Positions 48,549 through 58,152 of a stretch of DNA of 64,000 nucleotides are shown here, one piece after another (the stretch's first letter is position 1; every line of letters starts with the position of its first letter). A program made the translations under genes and the position numbers. The stretch is taken from the NCBI GenBank assembly GCA_013368445.1, contig JAACJO010000002.1, positions 496,001 through 560,000 on the forward strand. The letters are read 5' to 3'. Below the pieces are notes generated by a model. The model saw only the letters and a program-made list of their open reading frames with translations. It did no database searches and had not been told where the DNA came from. This DNA comes from Leucocoprinus leucothites. Taxonomy: Eukaryota; Basidiomycota; Agaricomycetes; Agaricales; Agaricaceae.

Positions 48549-49959
48549 GCTCGCAATTGTCTATCTGATATCCATATACCCTTTTGTGTCACTTCTATAG
48601 TCAACTGTTTTTGTAGTGGCTCTACTACCTTACGTTCTTGTTTACTTATTTTCGCTCGTTAACTCTATACCCCATTTCGGATTTGTGTACCACCTTTGAA
48701 TATATGTGAGATTGAAATTCTGACTTTTGAGTCGTGATGTGTTGCCGCAGGCTATCGGGGCAGGCGGGGGTATGAAGAGAAACCCGGCGAAAGGAATCGT
48801 CGCCTGTTAGACAAGTGAAATCTAACGTGAGACTCACCTTGTTCTGTCTTTAACGGCACCTGAGGTTGGGCCAAAACAAGAATGAACCTGACATCCGGGT
48901 ATCAATTGGGGCTAACTCTCAACCAGGTTGCCTCCGATCGGGACGGTGAGTGCAGCGAAAGTTCTGAGCGATATCTGAGTGTAGAAGTGCATAAAACTGC
49001 GGCCCAGCCAAGCCTATATTTTCCCCTCTCCTGAACCTATTCAAAGTAAAAATGCAAAGGTCCTTCACGTTCTGGATATCCGGGATGCGAGCTTAGATAG
49101 AGAGAAATCCTTTTCCACTCGACTTAGCTTTTGTCTGGAGGAGGGCACTATTGGTCTTGTGTGAGTTATCAATAGCATAACTATGTTCGTCTGCAATATA
49201 GGCTCGAATAGTATCCGAGTGGTTGCCCGGCGTCCAGCGGCTCTACGCGGAGATTGTGTATCCCAAGGCACCAGTTTTCTGGTTACTATCGGGGATAATC
49301 ATCTGCAAGTATGTGTCCCACATGATTTCGCGTTCGCGAAGCTTGCTGGTCGGATAAATATATCGCTTAATCAAGTAGGAATGTCTGCAGTCCATCAGAG
49401 TCCATCATCACCTAGGTCGAAAAAGAACAATTTGCAACCACAACCATTATCATGATACACATCCATCATTGGATTTTTGATGTAGGTCAGCACGAAGCAT
49501 GTCAGACCGAGTGGCCCAGGAGGGCATGTGGGTGGTTACTGGCATGTGCTCCCTCCTCGAATAAATGCCAAGCTTTTGCTTCTCAAGTGAGAAATGATGC
49601 TCTAATAATAAGAGCATATGGTTTAATCCTCATGACGGGTAGACGATCGTGCAATAGAGCGTAGCACATTGAACGTTCGAAGGATTGGGCGCATGTAGAA
49701 GTAAACCTTTCATTTACCACGTGCCTGAAAACAATTGAGTGAACAATTTGGTTACTGGTTACGCGAAGTGCGCCAGCATCGACCCATTTAGTGTCAGCTC
49801 CCAGCTTGTTTGAGAGATGTTCTGAAGACGTCTTCCCTAGTCCCGTTTTATCCGAATTCACGGAATTCGAGTGTGAAGTAAATGAACGCATGTCTTTGGG
49901 TATATAATACTTGTATCCAAGGTAGAAGAAACTCGACCCCTCGCGGACGATCCATCGCT
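48549..49959. other. Intergenic upstream of lipase 2
   Basis: There is no gene. A perfect 6-bp hairpin (ATGCTC, nine-base loop, GAGCAT) lies near 49,592-49,614. The last 60 bases contain the TATA box of lipase 2. The ORF on the minus strand at 49583-49891 has no recognisable content. Confidence 0.45.
49901..49907 (+). promoter_or_regulatory. Candidate TATA box of lipase 2
   Basis: The sequence TATATAA lies 53 bases upstream of the lipase 2 start codon, a usual distance for fungal genes with a short 5' leader. Confidence 0.5.
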
Positions 49960-51340
49960 ATGGTCAAGCTGAACGCTATCTCTGTTTTCCTGGCTGTTCT
50001 CGCTTCTCCAGTTGTCTGGGCAGCTCCGTCCCTCGAGAAGCGGCAAGCAATTACGCCTCTCAGTTCTGCCCAAATCGCAACGTTCAAGCCCTATTCGTTC
50101 TTCGCTGCGGCAGCATACTGTAATCCATCTACGACTCGAAACTGGTCTTGTGGCAGTGAGTCTCGGTCTCGTGGGTTCTTAGCGAAGCTTTTCTGACAAA
50201 GAGTTACAGCGAACTGTAATGCGAATTCGGATTTCATTCCTGTGGCCAGTGGAGGAGATGGTGCTTCCGTTCAGTTCTGTAAGTTATTAACGGTAATGTG
50301 GCAGTTAATACTTTGACTCACTCAATGTCGCCAGGGTATGTTGGGTACTCCCCATCCCTGGCAACAGTTATAGTTGCTCACCAAGGGACTGACACATCTC
50401 AAATGTGAGTGGCCGTTTGCCTGGAGATTCTAGGGCACATACTTAACCAATCACAGCGAGGCGCTCGCGACCGATGCGAACATCGTCCGAAGGAGTCTGA
50501 ACTCTTCACTATTCCCCGGCGTCAGTTCAGCCGTGGGTGTCCATGACGGCTTCGGCGACGAGCAAGAAAAGTGAGCATATTAGTCGAGACGACGAGTGAG
50601 GGGAGTCTCACCGGTAATATAGGACCGCAACGCAAGTGCTAGCTGCCGTAAACTCTGCAATTGCAGCCCATGGCGCAAAGAAAGTCACCATCGTGGGACA
50701 TTCTTTGGGTACGAGAGAAATAGAGCTTTCTTGATCATGATGATCTGATTGGTGCCGGACAGGTGCTGCCATTTCCTTGATCGACTCGGTCTACCTCCCG
50801 CTTCACATCAGCGGTGTTACGTTCCAGTCATTCCTCTACGGAATGCCGAGAGTAAGATTATTGGGCGAAACGTGTACTCACTTCGCTCACGGTCTGAATT
50901 TAGGTTGGCGACCAAGAATTCGCAGACTACGTTGATGCCCATGTTCACCAAACCCGCATCACCAACAAGTCAGTAATTTGACCGCTGTCGTATCCATGAA
51001 GAGTACTGATACAACCCCAAAGGAAGGACTTAGTTCCCATTGTCCCAGGTATGTCTTGAACTTCCTGTTTCGACGCAGGAATTCATGGTTGGATTGAAAA
51101 GGCCGCTTCCTCGGATATCACCACCCGTCCGGCGAAGTTCACATCGAGCAAGATGGGGCATGGGACTCTTGCCCAGGTAAGTCCGAGATCCAGTATTACC
51201 GACAGGAATGTTGTATTTAACGAGTTCAAGGCCAAGATAATACCAGCGACCAATGCAGTGTCGGAGCTGTTCCCAACATTTTCGATGGTGCGTCTGGCGA
51301 TCATGCTGGACCATACGATGGCGTGCACATGGGGTGCTAA
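49960..51340 (+). CDS. Secreted class 3 lipase, lipase 2
   Basis: The signal peptide MVKLNAISVFLAVLASPVVW ends near AAPSLEKR, where KR is a Kex2-type propeptide site. The mature part reads ITPLSSAQIATFKPYSFFA, CNPSTTRNWSCG, SGGDGASVQFWYVGYSPSLA, TVIVAHQGTDTSQI and VHDGFGDEQE. The intact elbow KKVTIVGHSLG is followed by AAISLIDSVYLPL, YGMPRVGDQEFADYVDAHV, NKKDLVPIVPGRFLGYHHPS, GEVHIEQDGAWDSCPGQDNT and DHAGPYDGVHMGC. Ser of GHSLG, Asp of KDLVP and His of the DHAGPY segment are the presumed triad. Splicing after the CPG codon skips to CAAGATAATACC, which restores QDNTSDQCSVG. The start at 49960 is preferred over an in-frame upstream Met because the signal peptide begins there and the TATA box is 53 bases upstream. 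Confidence 0.9.
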
Positions 51341-52029
51341 GATATTTGAATTGTTGAGAAGATCCGGATATCGTCCGTGTGTATATTATTTTGGTTTTAT
51401 GACAGGAATATTTATTCCCGAGAGAATGTATCAAGAGGGTGAGAGCGTTGTCGTACAAAGCGAACCATCTTGTGGCTCCGAAGAGGAGGCACAATTTTAT
51501 GAGGTCATGGTGAGAATACTAAGTAGCCAGAGCGAAGAGGAACAAACAAATAAACAAACACCGATAAAGGCCTCTGCTGGCTCGAAAGTCACGTTGCCTC
51601 CAATCTCTTGGGCTGAGTGTAAGCTCTCACGCATACATACCTGCCGTACACAAGACATGTCAAGAAATACCTAAAATGTCCTCGACTGCTGTGTCTTGTT
51701 CTACTCTTCTTGATGGATCGGCTGTCTATTTTGACAGGAACACACGGAAGTCGACTTTCAAACGGACTACGATCATTCAATGTCTTTGATGACTCTCCAA
51801 CCTCTTCAATGTGTCGCTACGACGGCTTGTCGGCCCCCCTATTTGCTTGTACTTTATTCAACTGTTAACGTCCAAACTCTCGGCCCCGTCAAACGGTAGA
51901 GAAGATGATATAGAGATGATAACATTAGGCCTGGTCCTGAGCCTCGGGTTCACAGGTCCGTAGCTTTTAAAGACTATCCGTGAGTGCCTGAGCTGCATTT
52001 CTTCCTCGTCGCTCCTCGAAGAAAACCTG
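51341..52029 (+). promoter_or_regulatory. Upstream region of lipase 3, part of the duplicated lipase unit
   Basis: From about 51,530 this stretch matches the regions upstream of lipase 4 (55,650-56,137) and lipase 5 (57,660-58,152). Shared words include AACAAACAAATAAACAAACA, CTTGGGCTGAGTGTAAGCTC, ATGTCAAGAAATACC and ACTACGATCATTCAATGTCT. A TTTTAAAG box at 51965-51972 lies 58 bases before the start codon and recurs in the other two copies, so it is the likely TATA element. Only 690 bases separate it from the lipase 2 stop. Confidence 0.6.
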
Positions 52030-53281
52030 ATGCTCTCTCTTCGTCTGGTAGCCGTTCTGCTTTCCTTGGCTTTAGCCTTCGTCCTAGCGGCTCCTGCCCA
52101 AGAGGAGATCACAAATGCAGAGGTCACTCCTAACCTCACTAGTCTTGAGAAACGCGAGACTTTCCCTGTGTCTACCGCCGAAGTAGACTCTTTTAGGCCT
52201 TATACTGTCTTTGCTGCGATTCCTGCATGTGGACCTACCAACCTCTTGGCCTGGAACTGCAGTATGTATTCTTGTATCTCATCTGCGCTCCTATCACTGA
52301 ATAGATTCTGCCTCCGCTCTATCTGATATATTGTAGCAAAATGCCTATCCAACCCACAATTCACGCCAGTTGCTGCGGGGGGTGATGGCGGCGTCGTACA
52401 GATTTGGTTTGTTGGTTACGACCCAACACTCGACAGTGTCATTGTATCCTTCCAGGGTACAGATGTGTCCAAGCTGTACGTGACCTCTAGCTTCAGTACA
52501 ACCCTCTGATCAACATAAAACATAGCTTGCCTCTTCTCACAGACGTTGATCTAATTCTCACTCCTCTGAGCCCCCAACTGTTCCCGGGAATGAGCCCCGG
52601 AATTTTGACTCATAACGGGTTCGCTCATGCTCAATCCTTGTACGTACTTCTGTGAGCTTTCTGCGTCGAGCCAAAGAGCTGACTCCTCCTTTTTCAGATC
52701 CGCTGCTCCTGTTCTCTCTGCTGTGAAAGCCGCAATGTCGAGATTCCATACTTCTCACGTCACAGTTGTCGGGCATTCTCTCGGTCAGTTTCCGGAGAGG
52801 GGATACCATTCTCATTCAGACATCTGACTTCTTATGAAGGTGCTGCCATCGCCATGATATCAGGTGTCCACCTCAAGGTTAACCTACCCTCAACGACGAC
52901 CTTCAGGCTTGTCACTTATGGAGGTCCTCGTGTCGGGAACAAAGCCTTTGCGGACTACATTGACTCTCACTTCCCCAATGCAGTTTTTCGCATCGTGAAT
53001 AAGTTAGTATCTTGATCCATATACTTGCCTCAAGGCATCAGTCTAATACGTTTCTCTCCAGGAGAGATATTGTTCCTGTTTACCCTCCTCGTATCCTTGG
53101 CTTCGAACATGCTGAAGGCCAGCTCCACATTCGAGATGACCTTTCTTGGGTATCCTGCCCTGGACATGAAAATGGCGACCCCAATTGCTCGCTCGGTTAC
53201 ATCGCGAACATATTTGGTTGGTCCTTAAATGACTTAAACGACCATGGCGGGCCGTACGGTGGTATTCCGATGGGATGTTAG
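52030..53281 (+). CDS. Secreted class 3 lipase, lipase 3
   Basis: The signal peptide MLSLRLVAVLLSLALAFVLA is followed by a short propeptide (APAQEEITNAEVTPNLTS) ending at the dibasic LEKR. The mature part reads FPVSTAEVDSFRPYTVFAAI, LLAWNC, KCLSNPQFTPVAAGGDGG, VVQIWFVGYDPTLDSVIVSF and GTDVSKL. After that come LTDVDLILTPLSPQLFPGM, LTHNGFAHAQS and APVLSAVKAAMSRFHTS. The canonical elbow VTVVGHSLG is followed by AAIAMISGVHLKVNLPSTTT, YGGPRVGNKAFADYIDSHFP, RDIVPVYPPRILGFEHAEGQ, LHIRDDLSWVSCPGHENGD and NDHGGPYGGIPMGC. There are eight exons with GT-AG introns. Of the three recent duplicates this is the only one that keeps GHSLG, so it is the best candidate for the ancestral active enzyme. The 2-kb insertion lies about 290 bases downstream. 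Confidence 0.9.
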
Positions 53282-53558
53282 CACAGTCACCGACCCTGGT
53301 AGTCTAACCTCGTGTGAAAGGTGTAGGAATAAAATATCAGGATACCTTCCGAGTGAGCTGCCACGGTGGATCGATCTTGAGAATTTGTAGGCAAGATAGA
53401 CCAAAAATTGGCCAAAGAAAACATTAATCCATACCAGGAATAATGGATATAATCTATTTAAACGTTGTACGAGGTGAAGCATTTCATAGGCTCGAAGGGA
53501 AGCAAAATTTTGCGAGCCCAGAATACTGGTTAGACTTCCGGGCCGGAGCAAGGATGAG

Positions 53559-53567
53559 GGAAATTAG
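53559..53567. repeat. Target-site duplication, left
   Basis: GGAAATTAG immediately precedes the left inverted repeat of the insertion and is repeated exactly at 55627-55635. Confidence 0.85.
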
Positions 53568-53714
53568 CAGACTCCTACCCAGTCCCTCGCCTGCGCGAGA
53601 GGCAGGCCAAACATGGCAAGTAACGCACAAATAAATAAGGATAAGAGCCTCAGCGAGGGACTGGCAAATAATGTCCCCGAACTATGGCCGAGGTTGCTTT
53701 GTAATCACGAAAAC

Positions 53715-54281
53715 ACTTAAGGTAGGCGTCGCTTAAACCCAACACCCCTTACATAATCAACATTGACCACAACATCCCGGCTTTATTCCTTGCACAACAT
53801 TCCACAAGTGGGAAAACCAGTCTCTAGAAAAGATCGAGAAAGTCGCCAGGAGAGTATGCTAGAGGTCAGATCTTAAAAATACTCAACTCCCGTTGAAAAA
53901 TAAGGTCAAGGATTTTTTCACCAAAAATGTGTTTTTGAACATTTCGATGCTTTTGGGCTAGAAGAGAAAGGGGAGGAATTTTTGAAACCCCAAATTTGGC
54001 GGCTTACATAATACAACACGTGACTCGGGCATCCCGGCTCAGAGGTACCGAAGGCCGATAGGGAAATGGGACTCATAGTTTCCTGTGTCAATCACTTCTG
54101 AAAGGGCTCCCGAAGTGCTGAGTATGGTCTGGGAGTATTTCAAGCCAAAAGCCTGGTGATTGCCTTCACAAAACCTCATTCCCGGACGACCGACACTTTT
54201 GAGATTTTTGAAATCGCAATTTTGGCGGCTTACTAAGCTGATTACATAAGGTGCTGGGTTTGGGCGACGCCTACCTTAAGT
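53715..54281. repeat. 567-bp inverted-repeat block inside the element
   Basis: Bases 53715-53761 (ACTTAAGGTAGGCGTCGCTT...) are the inverse complement of 54237-54281 (...GCGACGCCTACCTTAAGT) with few mismatches and a 2-base gap. Internal direct repeats are also visible: CTTACATAATCAACA...CATCCCGGCT near 53,749 and CTTACATAATACAACA...CATCCCGGCT near 54,003; likewise TTTGGCGGCTTAC near 53,995 and 54,221. No clear target duplication flanks it. It ends 78 bases before the Met of the helicase-like frame. Confidence 0.75.
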
Positions 54282-54359
54282 ATTTACTCGCCGCCGTGAC
54301 TTTTAAAATTTTACTTTAACGGATATATGTTGTCGCGCTCTTGATCCCCCATCTAAGTA

Positions 54360-54658
54360 TGCCTCGCGAGGAAGCTCAGGACATTGCCCACTGGAATGAC
54401 ACGAAGATTCGGAAACTCGTGTCAAAGGATTTCAGCGTTTGCGTGTGCTATTATCAGATACAAGTTGCTAGGGCTATATATTCAGGGAAGAACGTAATTG
54501 GGTGTGCACCAACTGGTGCCGGAAAGACTCTGCCTTTCTGGATCGCGATGCTCATGGCCATGTACGACAAGATCAAACAAAAGAGGGTCATAGTTATCCT
54601 TCTAGCCAAAGCTTTCTTGGCTTTCTTTTTCCGCGCTGATTCACTCGCCTGCGAATGA
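54360..54658 (+). pseudogene. Truncated RecQ-like DEAD-family helicase
   Basis: The frame starts MPREEAQDIAHWNDTKIRKL and contains YQIQVARAIYSGKNVIG, CAPTGAGKTLPFWIAMLMAM (the Walker A motif is APTGAGKT) and QKRVIVIL. Family similarity then stops abruptly near 54,600, before motifs Ia to VI. These N-terminal residues match the RecQ-like helicases that are multiplied in agaricomycete genomes. At about 100 residues it cannot be an active helicase. It lies inside the TIR element and converges on the minus-strand relic at 54672-55232. Confidence 0.75.
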
Positions 54659-54671
54659 CAACCGGGTCAGC

Positions 54672-55232
54672 TCAAAGAAGCTGCCCAACAAGTTTCCAGA
54701 CTGATGAAGCAAGTTTCTGCATCCCTTCGGCCAGAATCTCAATATTACATGCCCCAACCTGCTCGACTGACACATTTCGAGCCATAAAATGGTAGCCAGC
54801 ACTTTTCTTAGTTAAGGCTTTTACTTCATCTGAATATGTGGCCATCACTGACTCCAAAACCCAGTCTTGAATGGCGGATGATGTAAATTCATTGCCAATG
54901 AGGAGATCGAGTACTCCAGTGACTCACGAGCCTGTAAGTTCCTGAGCAAGTAATGAGGAACTGAGACCGGGATCAGGCAGAAGATCCCCAAGAAAGTCTA
55001 ATATGCTAATTCCACTGTGCTCGGATTGTCAAGCAAGTTCACAAGTCATTGCAGGGGTTACCATTAGTGCAGTGGCACGTTGGAAGGGAGGGAAGCATTC
55101 ATTCCAGTTTCTACTACATAGTATATGTGCCGATATGTCTGGTAGGCATATCCTAGGATCATTGACAAAGGGAGAAAGTTGTACGGTGCTGGTCATGAGC
55201 GGTGTGTTTCGTACTGAGTCTTCATCAAGCAC
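54672..55232 (-). pseudogene. Relic of a multicopy transposon-associated protein (DUF6589-like)
   Basis: One frame runs the full length with two TGA stops. Segments are LPDISAHILCSRNWNECFPP, FQRATALMVTPAMTCELA, stop, SEHSGISILDFLGDLLPDPG, LLAQELTGS, stop, VTGVLDLLIGNEFTSSAIQD, WVLESVMATYSDEVKALTKK, YHFMARNVSVEQVGACNIEI and MQKLASSVWKLVGQLL. This is the style of a large agaricomycete family usually annotated as DUF6589 or hypothetical. I recall it from memory and could not check it. The second stop sits where CGA to TGA (C to T) would explain it. The gene is clearly non-functional. Confidence 0.6.
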
Positions 55233-55258
55233 CTACTCTAAAGAGGTCATATTTCATC

Positions 55259-55392
55259 AGAGAATCCCAGAAAAAATGGCTTGACCTGATCACGCAACCC
55301 CTCACATTATAGTACAATATAATATTGTTTATATTGGACTATATTGTGAGGGGTTCCGTGATCAGGTCGAACCATTTTTTCCGGAATTCTCT
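55259..55392. repeat. 134-bp near-perfect palindrome (MITE-like)
   Basis: The arms 55259-55321 and 55330-55392 are inverse complements with about seven mismatches and an eight-base centre. The outer ends read AGAGAATCCCAGAAAAAATG and CATTTTTTCCGGAATTCTCT. No convincing target duplication is visible at the flanks. The transcript would form a long hairpin. It lies inside the TIR element next to the start of the broken minus-strand ORF. Confidence 0.8.
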
Positions 55393-55626
55393 AATGTTAG
55401 AAACGGGCCGTTTGAGCGCATAACGGCAGTGTCACTGGGCGATCCCGAGTCCTCGAAAAGATATCTTGATTATGTCACTGCCAGAGATGTGAGACAAGGA
55501 CATTATTTGCCAGTCCCTCGCTGCGCTCGGTCGGGCTCTTATCCTTGTTTGTTTGTGACATCTTTGTGCATGTTTTGCCTGGCCCCCCAGGGCTACCGAG
55601 CGCTAGAGGGACTGGGAAGGAGTCTG

Positions 55627-55635
55627 GGAAATTAG
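55627..55635. repeat. Target-site duplication, right
   Basis: GGAAATTAG follows the right terminus of the insertion and is identical to 53559-53567. Confidence 0.85.
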
Positions 55636-56137
55636 TGGACTAAGGGGTGACGGGGTAAACAAATGAACAAACACTGATAAAGGTCTCCCTGCTCGCTCAC
55701 GTTCTCTCTCACACTCTTGGGCTGAGTGCGAACTCTCACAGATATAGACATGCCATGCACAGGATATGACAAGAGATGCCCCAAACGTCCTCGGCTCCTA
55801 TGTTCTTCTCGCCATCTCATTGAATGATGATTGTATACTTTGGTGGGAACGCACAGAAGTCGACTTTACTACGGCCGACTACGATCATTCAACGTCTTTG
55901 ATGGCTCCTCTCTGTCAGCTCCGTTTGTTGCTTGTATCCGTTTGATGACTTATACTCAGCTGTTAAAACTCTTGGCCTCCATCAAGCAGTATAGGGGATG
56001 ATGTAGCGATAATAGCATCAAGCCTGGTTCTGAGCTTCCGGTTCACAGGTCTGTGGCTTTTAAAGAGACTGGGTTCAGTTTGGCCGGCCTTTGAGTATCT
56101 GAGCTGCATTTATTCCTCCTCAATCTAAGAAAACCCG
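55636..56137 (+). promoter_or_regulatory. Upstream region of lipase 4
   Basis: This is homologous to the upstream regions of lipases 3 and 5 over about 490 bases. It includes ACAAATGAACAAACACTGAT, CTCTTGGGCTGAGTGCGAAC and CGACTACGATCATTCAACGT. A TTTTAAAG box at 56058-56065 lies 72 bases before the start codon. The TIR element ends just upstream of it, so any distal enhancer was pushed 2 kb away by the insertion. Confidence 0.55.
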
Positions 56138-57394
56138 ATGCTCTCTCTTCGTCTGGCAACCGTTCTGCTCTCTTTTGCCTTAGCCTTCGTCCAGGCGGTT
56201 CCTACTCAAGAGGAAATCAGAAATGCAGAGGTCACTCCTAACATCATCAGTCTTGAGAAACGCCAGGTTTCCCTCTTGTCTCCTGCGGAAGTAGCCTCTT
56301 TTATGCCCTACATTATCTTTGCTTCGGTTATCTCATGTGGAATTCCCAGCATCTTGGCCTGGAACTGCCGCAAGCATTCAGCACTCTTGTATCTCACCTT
56401 CGCTCCTTTCGCTAAATAGATTCTGCCCCACTCCGTCCAATGCGTTTTGTAGCCAAATGCTTGACCAACCCGCAATTCACGCCAGTTGCTGCAGGAGGTG
56501 ATGGCGGCGTTGTACAGATCTGGTTTGTTGGTTACGACCCAACACTCGACAGTGTCATCGTATCCTTCCAGGGGACTGATGTGACCAATATGTATGTGAC
56601 TTCTAACTTCAGTGCAGCCACTGACCAAAACAAAACACAGCGTGCCCGTTCTCACAGACGCTGATATATTCCTCACTCCGCTAAACCCTCAACTGTTCCC
56701 TGGAATTAGCCCCGGAATTTTGACTCATAATGGGATCGCCAATGCTCAATCATTGTACATACTTCTGCGAGCTTCCTGCAACGAGCCCAAGAGCTGATGC
56801 CCCCATTCTTCAGATCCGCTGCTCCTGTTCTCTCTGCTGTGCAAACCACGATGTCAAGATTCAACACTTCCCACGTCACGATTACTGGAATTTCTCTTGG
56901 TCAGTTTCCGGAGACGGGATATCATTTTCATAGAAGCGTCTAACTTCTTGTGAAGGTGCTGGCATTGCCATGATATCAGGTGTTCACCTCAAGGTTAACC
57001 TGCCTTCAACGACAACTTTCAAGATTGTCACTTATGGCGGTCCCCGCGTCGGGAACAAAGCCTTTGCGGACTACATTGACTCTCACTTCCCCAATGCAGT
57101 TTTTCGTGTCGTGAATAAGTTAGTACCTTAATCCACATACTTGCTTCAAGGCATTAATCTGATACGTTGCCCTCCAGGAGAGACATTATTCCTCTTTTAC
57201 TTCCTACCATCATTGGCTATGATCATCCAGAAGGCGAGCTCCACATTCGAGATGACCTTTCTTGGGTATCCTGTCCGGGACATGAAAATCCCGACCCCAA
57301 TTGCTTACTCGCTTATGTTTCGAACATCTTTGGTTGGACCCCAAACGATGTAAACGATCATAACGGACCCTACGGTCTTCCAATAGGATGTTAG
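56138..57394 (+). CDS. Secreted class 3 lipase, lipase 4 (elbow GISLG)
   Basis: This is a duplicate of lipase 3. The signal peptide MLSLRLATVLLSFALAFVQA is followed by a propeptide to LEKR. The chain runs LLSPAEVASFMPYIIFAS, ILAWNC, KCLTNPQFTPVAAGGDGG, VVQIWFVGYDPTLDSVIVSF, LTDADIFLTPLNPQLFPGI, SLSAAPVLSAVQTTMSRFN and HVTITGISLG, then AGIAMISGVHLKVNLP. Later segments are YGGPRVGNKAFADYIDSHFP, RDIIPLLLPTIIGYDHPE, LHIRDDLSWVSCPGHENPD and NDHNGPYGLPIGC. The catalytic Ser, the RDIIP Asp and the NDHNGPY His are all present, but the elbow His is Ile. Intron 1 seems to start with GCAAGC where the paralogues have GTATGT, a GC-AG intron at best. If that intron is not removed, the protein truncates within about 20 codons. 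Confidence 0.8.
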
Positions 57395-58152
57395 CAACCA
57401 ACGCTGGTAGTCTAGACTCATGTGAAAGGTGTAGGAATACAATATATGGATATCTTCTGGATGAACTGCCACAGTGGATCGAGTTTGAAGTAAGAAAGAT
57501 AGGCCAAAAAAAAACCAAAGAAAACATTAACCCATACAAAGAAGAATAGATATGATCTGTTTAAACGTTGTAAGAGGCGAAATATCTTATAGGCTCGAAG
57601 AGAAACAGAATCTTGCGAGCCCAAAATGAGAATACTGGCCAGACTCCGGAAATTGATGGACTGAGGAACAAACAAATGAACAAATATTGATAGAGGTCTC
57701 TCTGCTTGAGGCTCATGATGTTGCCTCTCACACTCTTGGACTGAGTGCGAACTCTCACGGATATAGACTTGTCGTACACGGGATATGTCAAGAAAATACC
57801 ACAAACGTTCTCGACCCCTGTTTCGTGACCTATTATTTTCGTCGTCTCATTGATTGATATTGGCTGTATCATGATCATACTTTGGCAGGAACGCACAGAA
57901 GTCGACTCTACAGCGAACTACGATCATTCAACGTCTTTGACGGCTCTTCTCTGTCAGCTCCCTCTGTTACTTGTATCCATCTGGTGACTTGTTAGCATTC
58001 AAACGGGCACCCGTCAAGAGGTATAAGAGATGCTGTAGCGATAATATGAACCTCGGGTTCACAGGTCTGTAGCCTTTAAAGAGACCAATGAGGGTTTGAC
58101 TATCTTTGAGTATCTGAGCTGGATTTTTTCCTCCTCACTCTAAGAAATCCCG
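57395..58152 (+). promoter_or_regulatory. Lipase 4 flank and upstream region of lipase 5
   Basis: The first 250 bases are the 3' flank shared by the three lipase units (GTGAAAGGTGTAGGAATA...). Near 57,640-57,665 is the uninterrupted counterpart of the transposon target site. From 57,660 the lipase upstream block begins again, with CTTGGACTGAGTGCGAACTC, ACTACGATCATTCAACGTCT and a CTTTAAAG box at 58074-58081, 71 bases before the start codon. Confidence 0.6.

Larger units (their letters stand above)
53568..55626. mobile_element. 2,059-bp TIR element inserted in the lipase cluster
   Basis: The element starts CAGACTCCTACCCAGTCCCT and ends with the near-exact inverse, AGGGACTGGGAAGGAGTCTG. Inverted repeats extend inward to 53676 on the left (109 bp) and from 55498 on the right (129 bp), with indels between them. 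Both also share GGATAAGAGCC and AGGGACTGGCAAATAATGTC inner blocks. A perfect 9-bp duplication, GGAAATTAG, flanks it. The equivalent site after lipase 4 (about 57,640-57,665) reads CCGGAAATTGATGGACTGAG without an insert. No intact transposase is present. It carries a helicase fragment, a broken transposon-type ORF and two inverted-repeat blocks. Long TIRs with a 9-bp target duplication suggest a Mutator-like, non-autonomous element; an 8-bp hAT- or KDZ-type duplication is the alternative if one terminal G belongs to the element. Confidence 0.85.

Noticed and set aside
49583..49640. Hairpin ATGCTC/GAGCAT as a possible terminator or tRNA arm
   Set aside because: A single six-base stem in AT-rich intergenic DNA; no cloverleaf and no gene end nearby.
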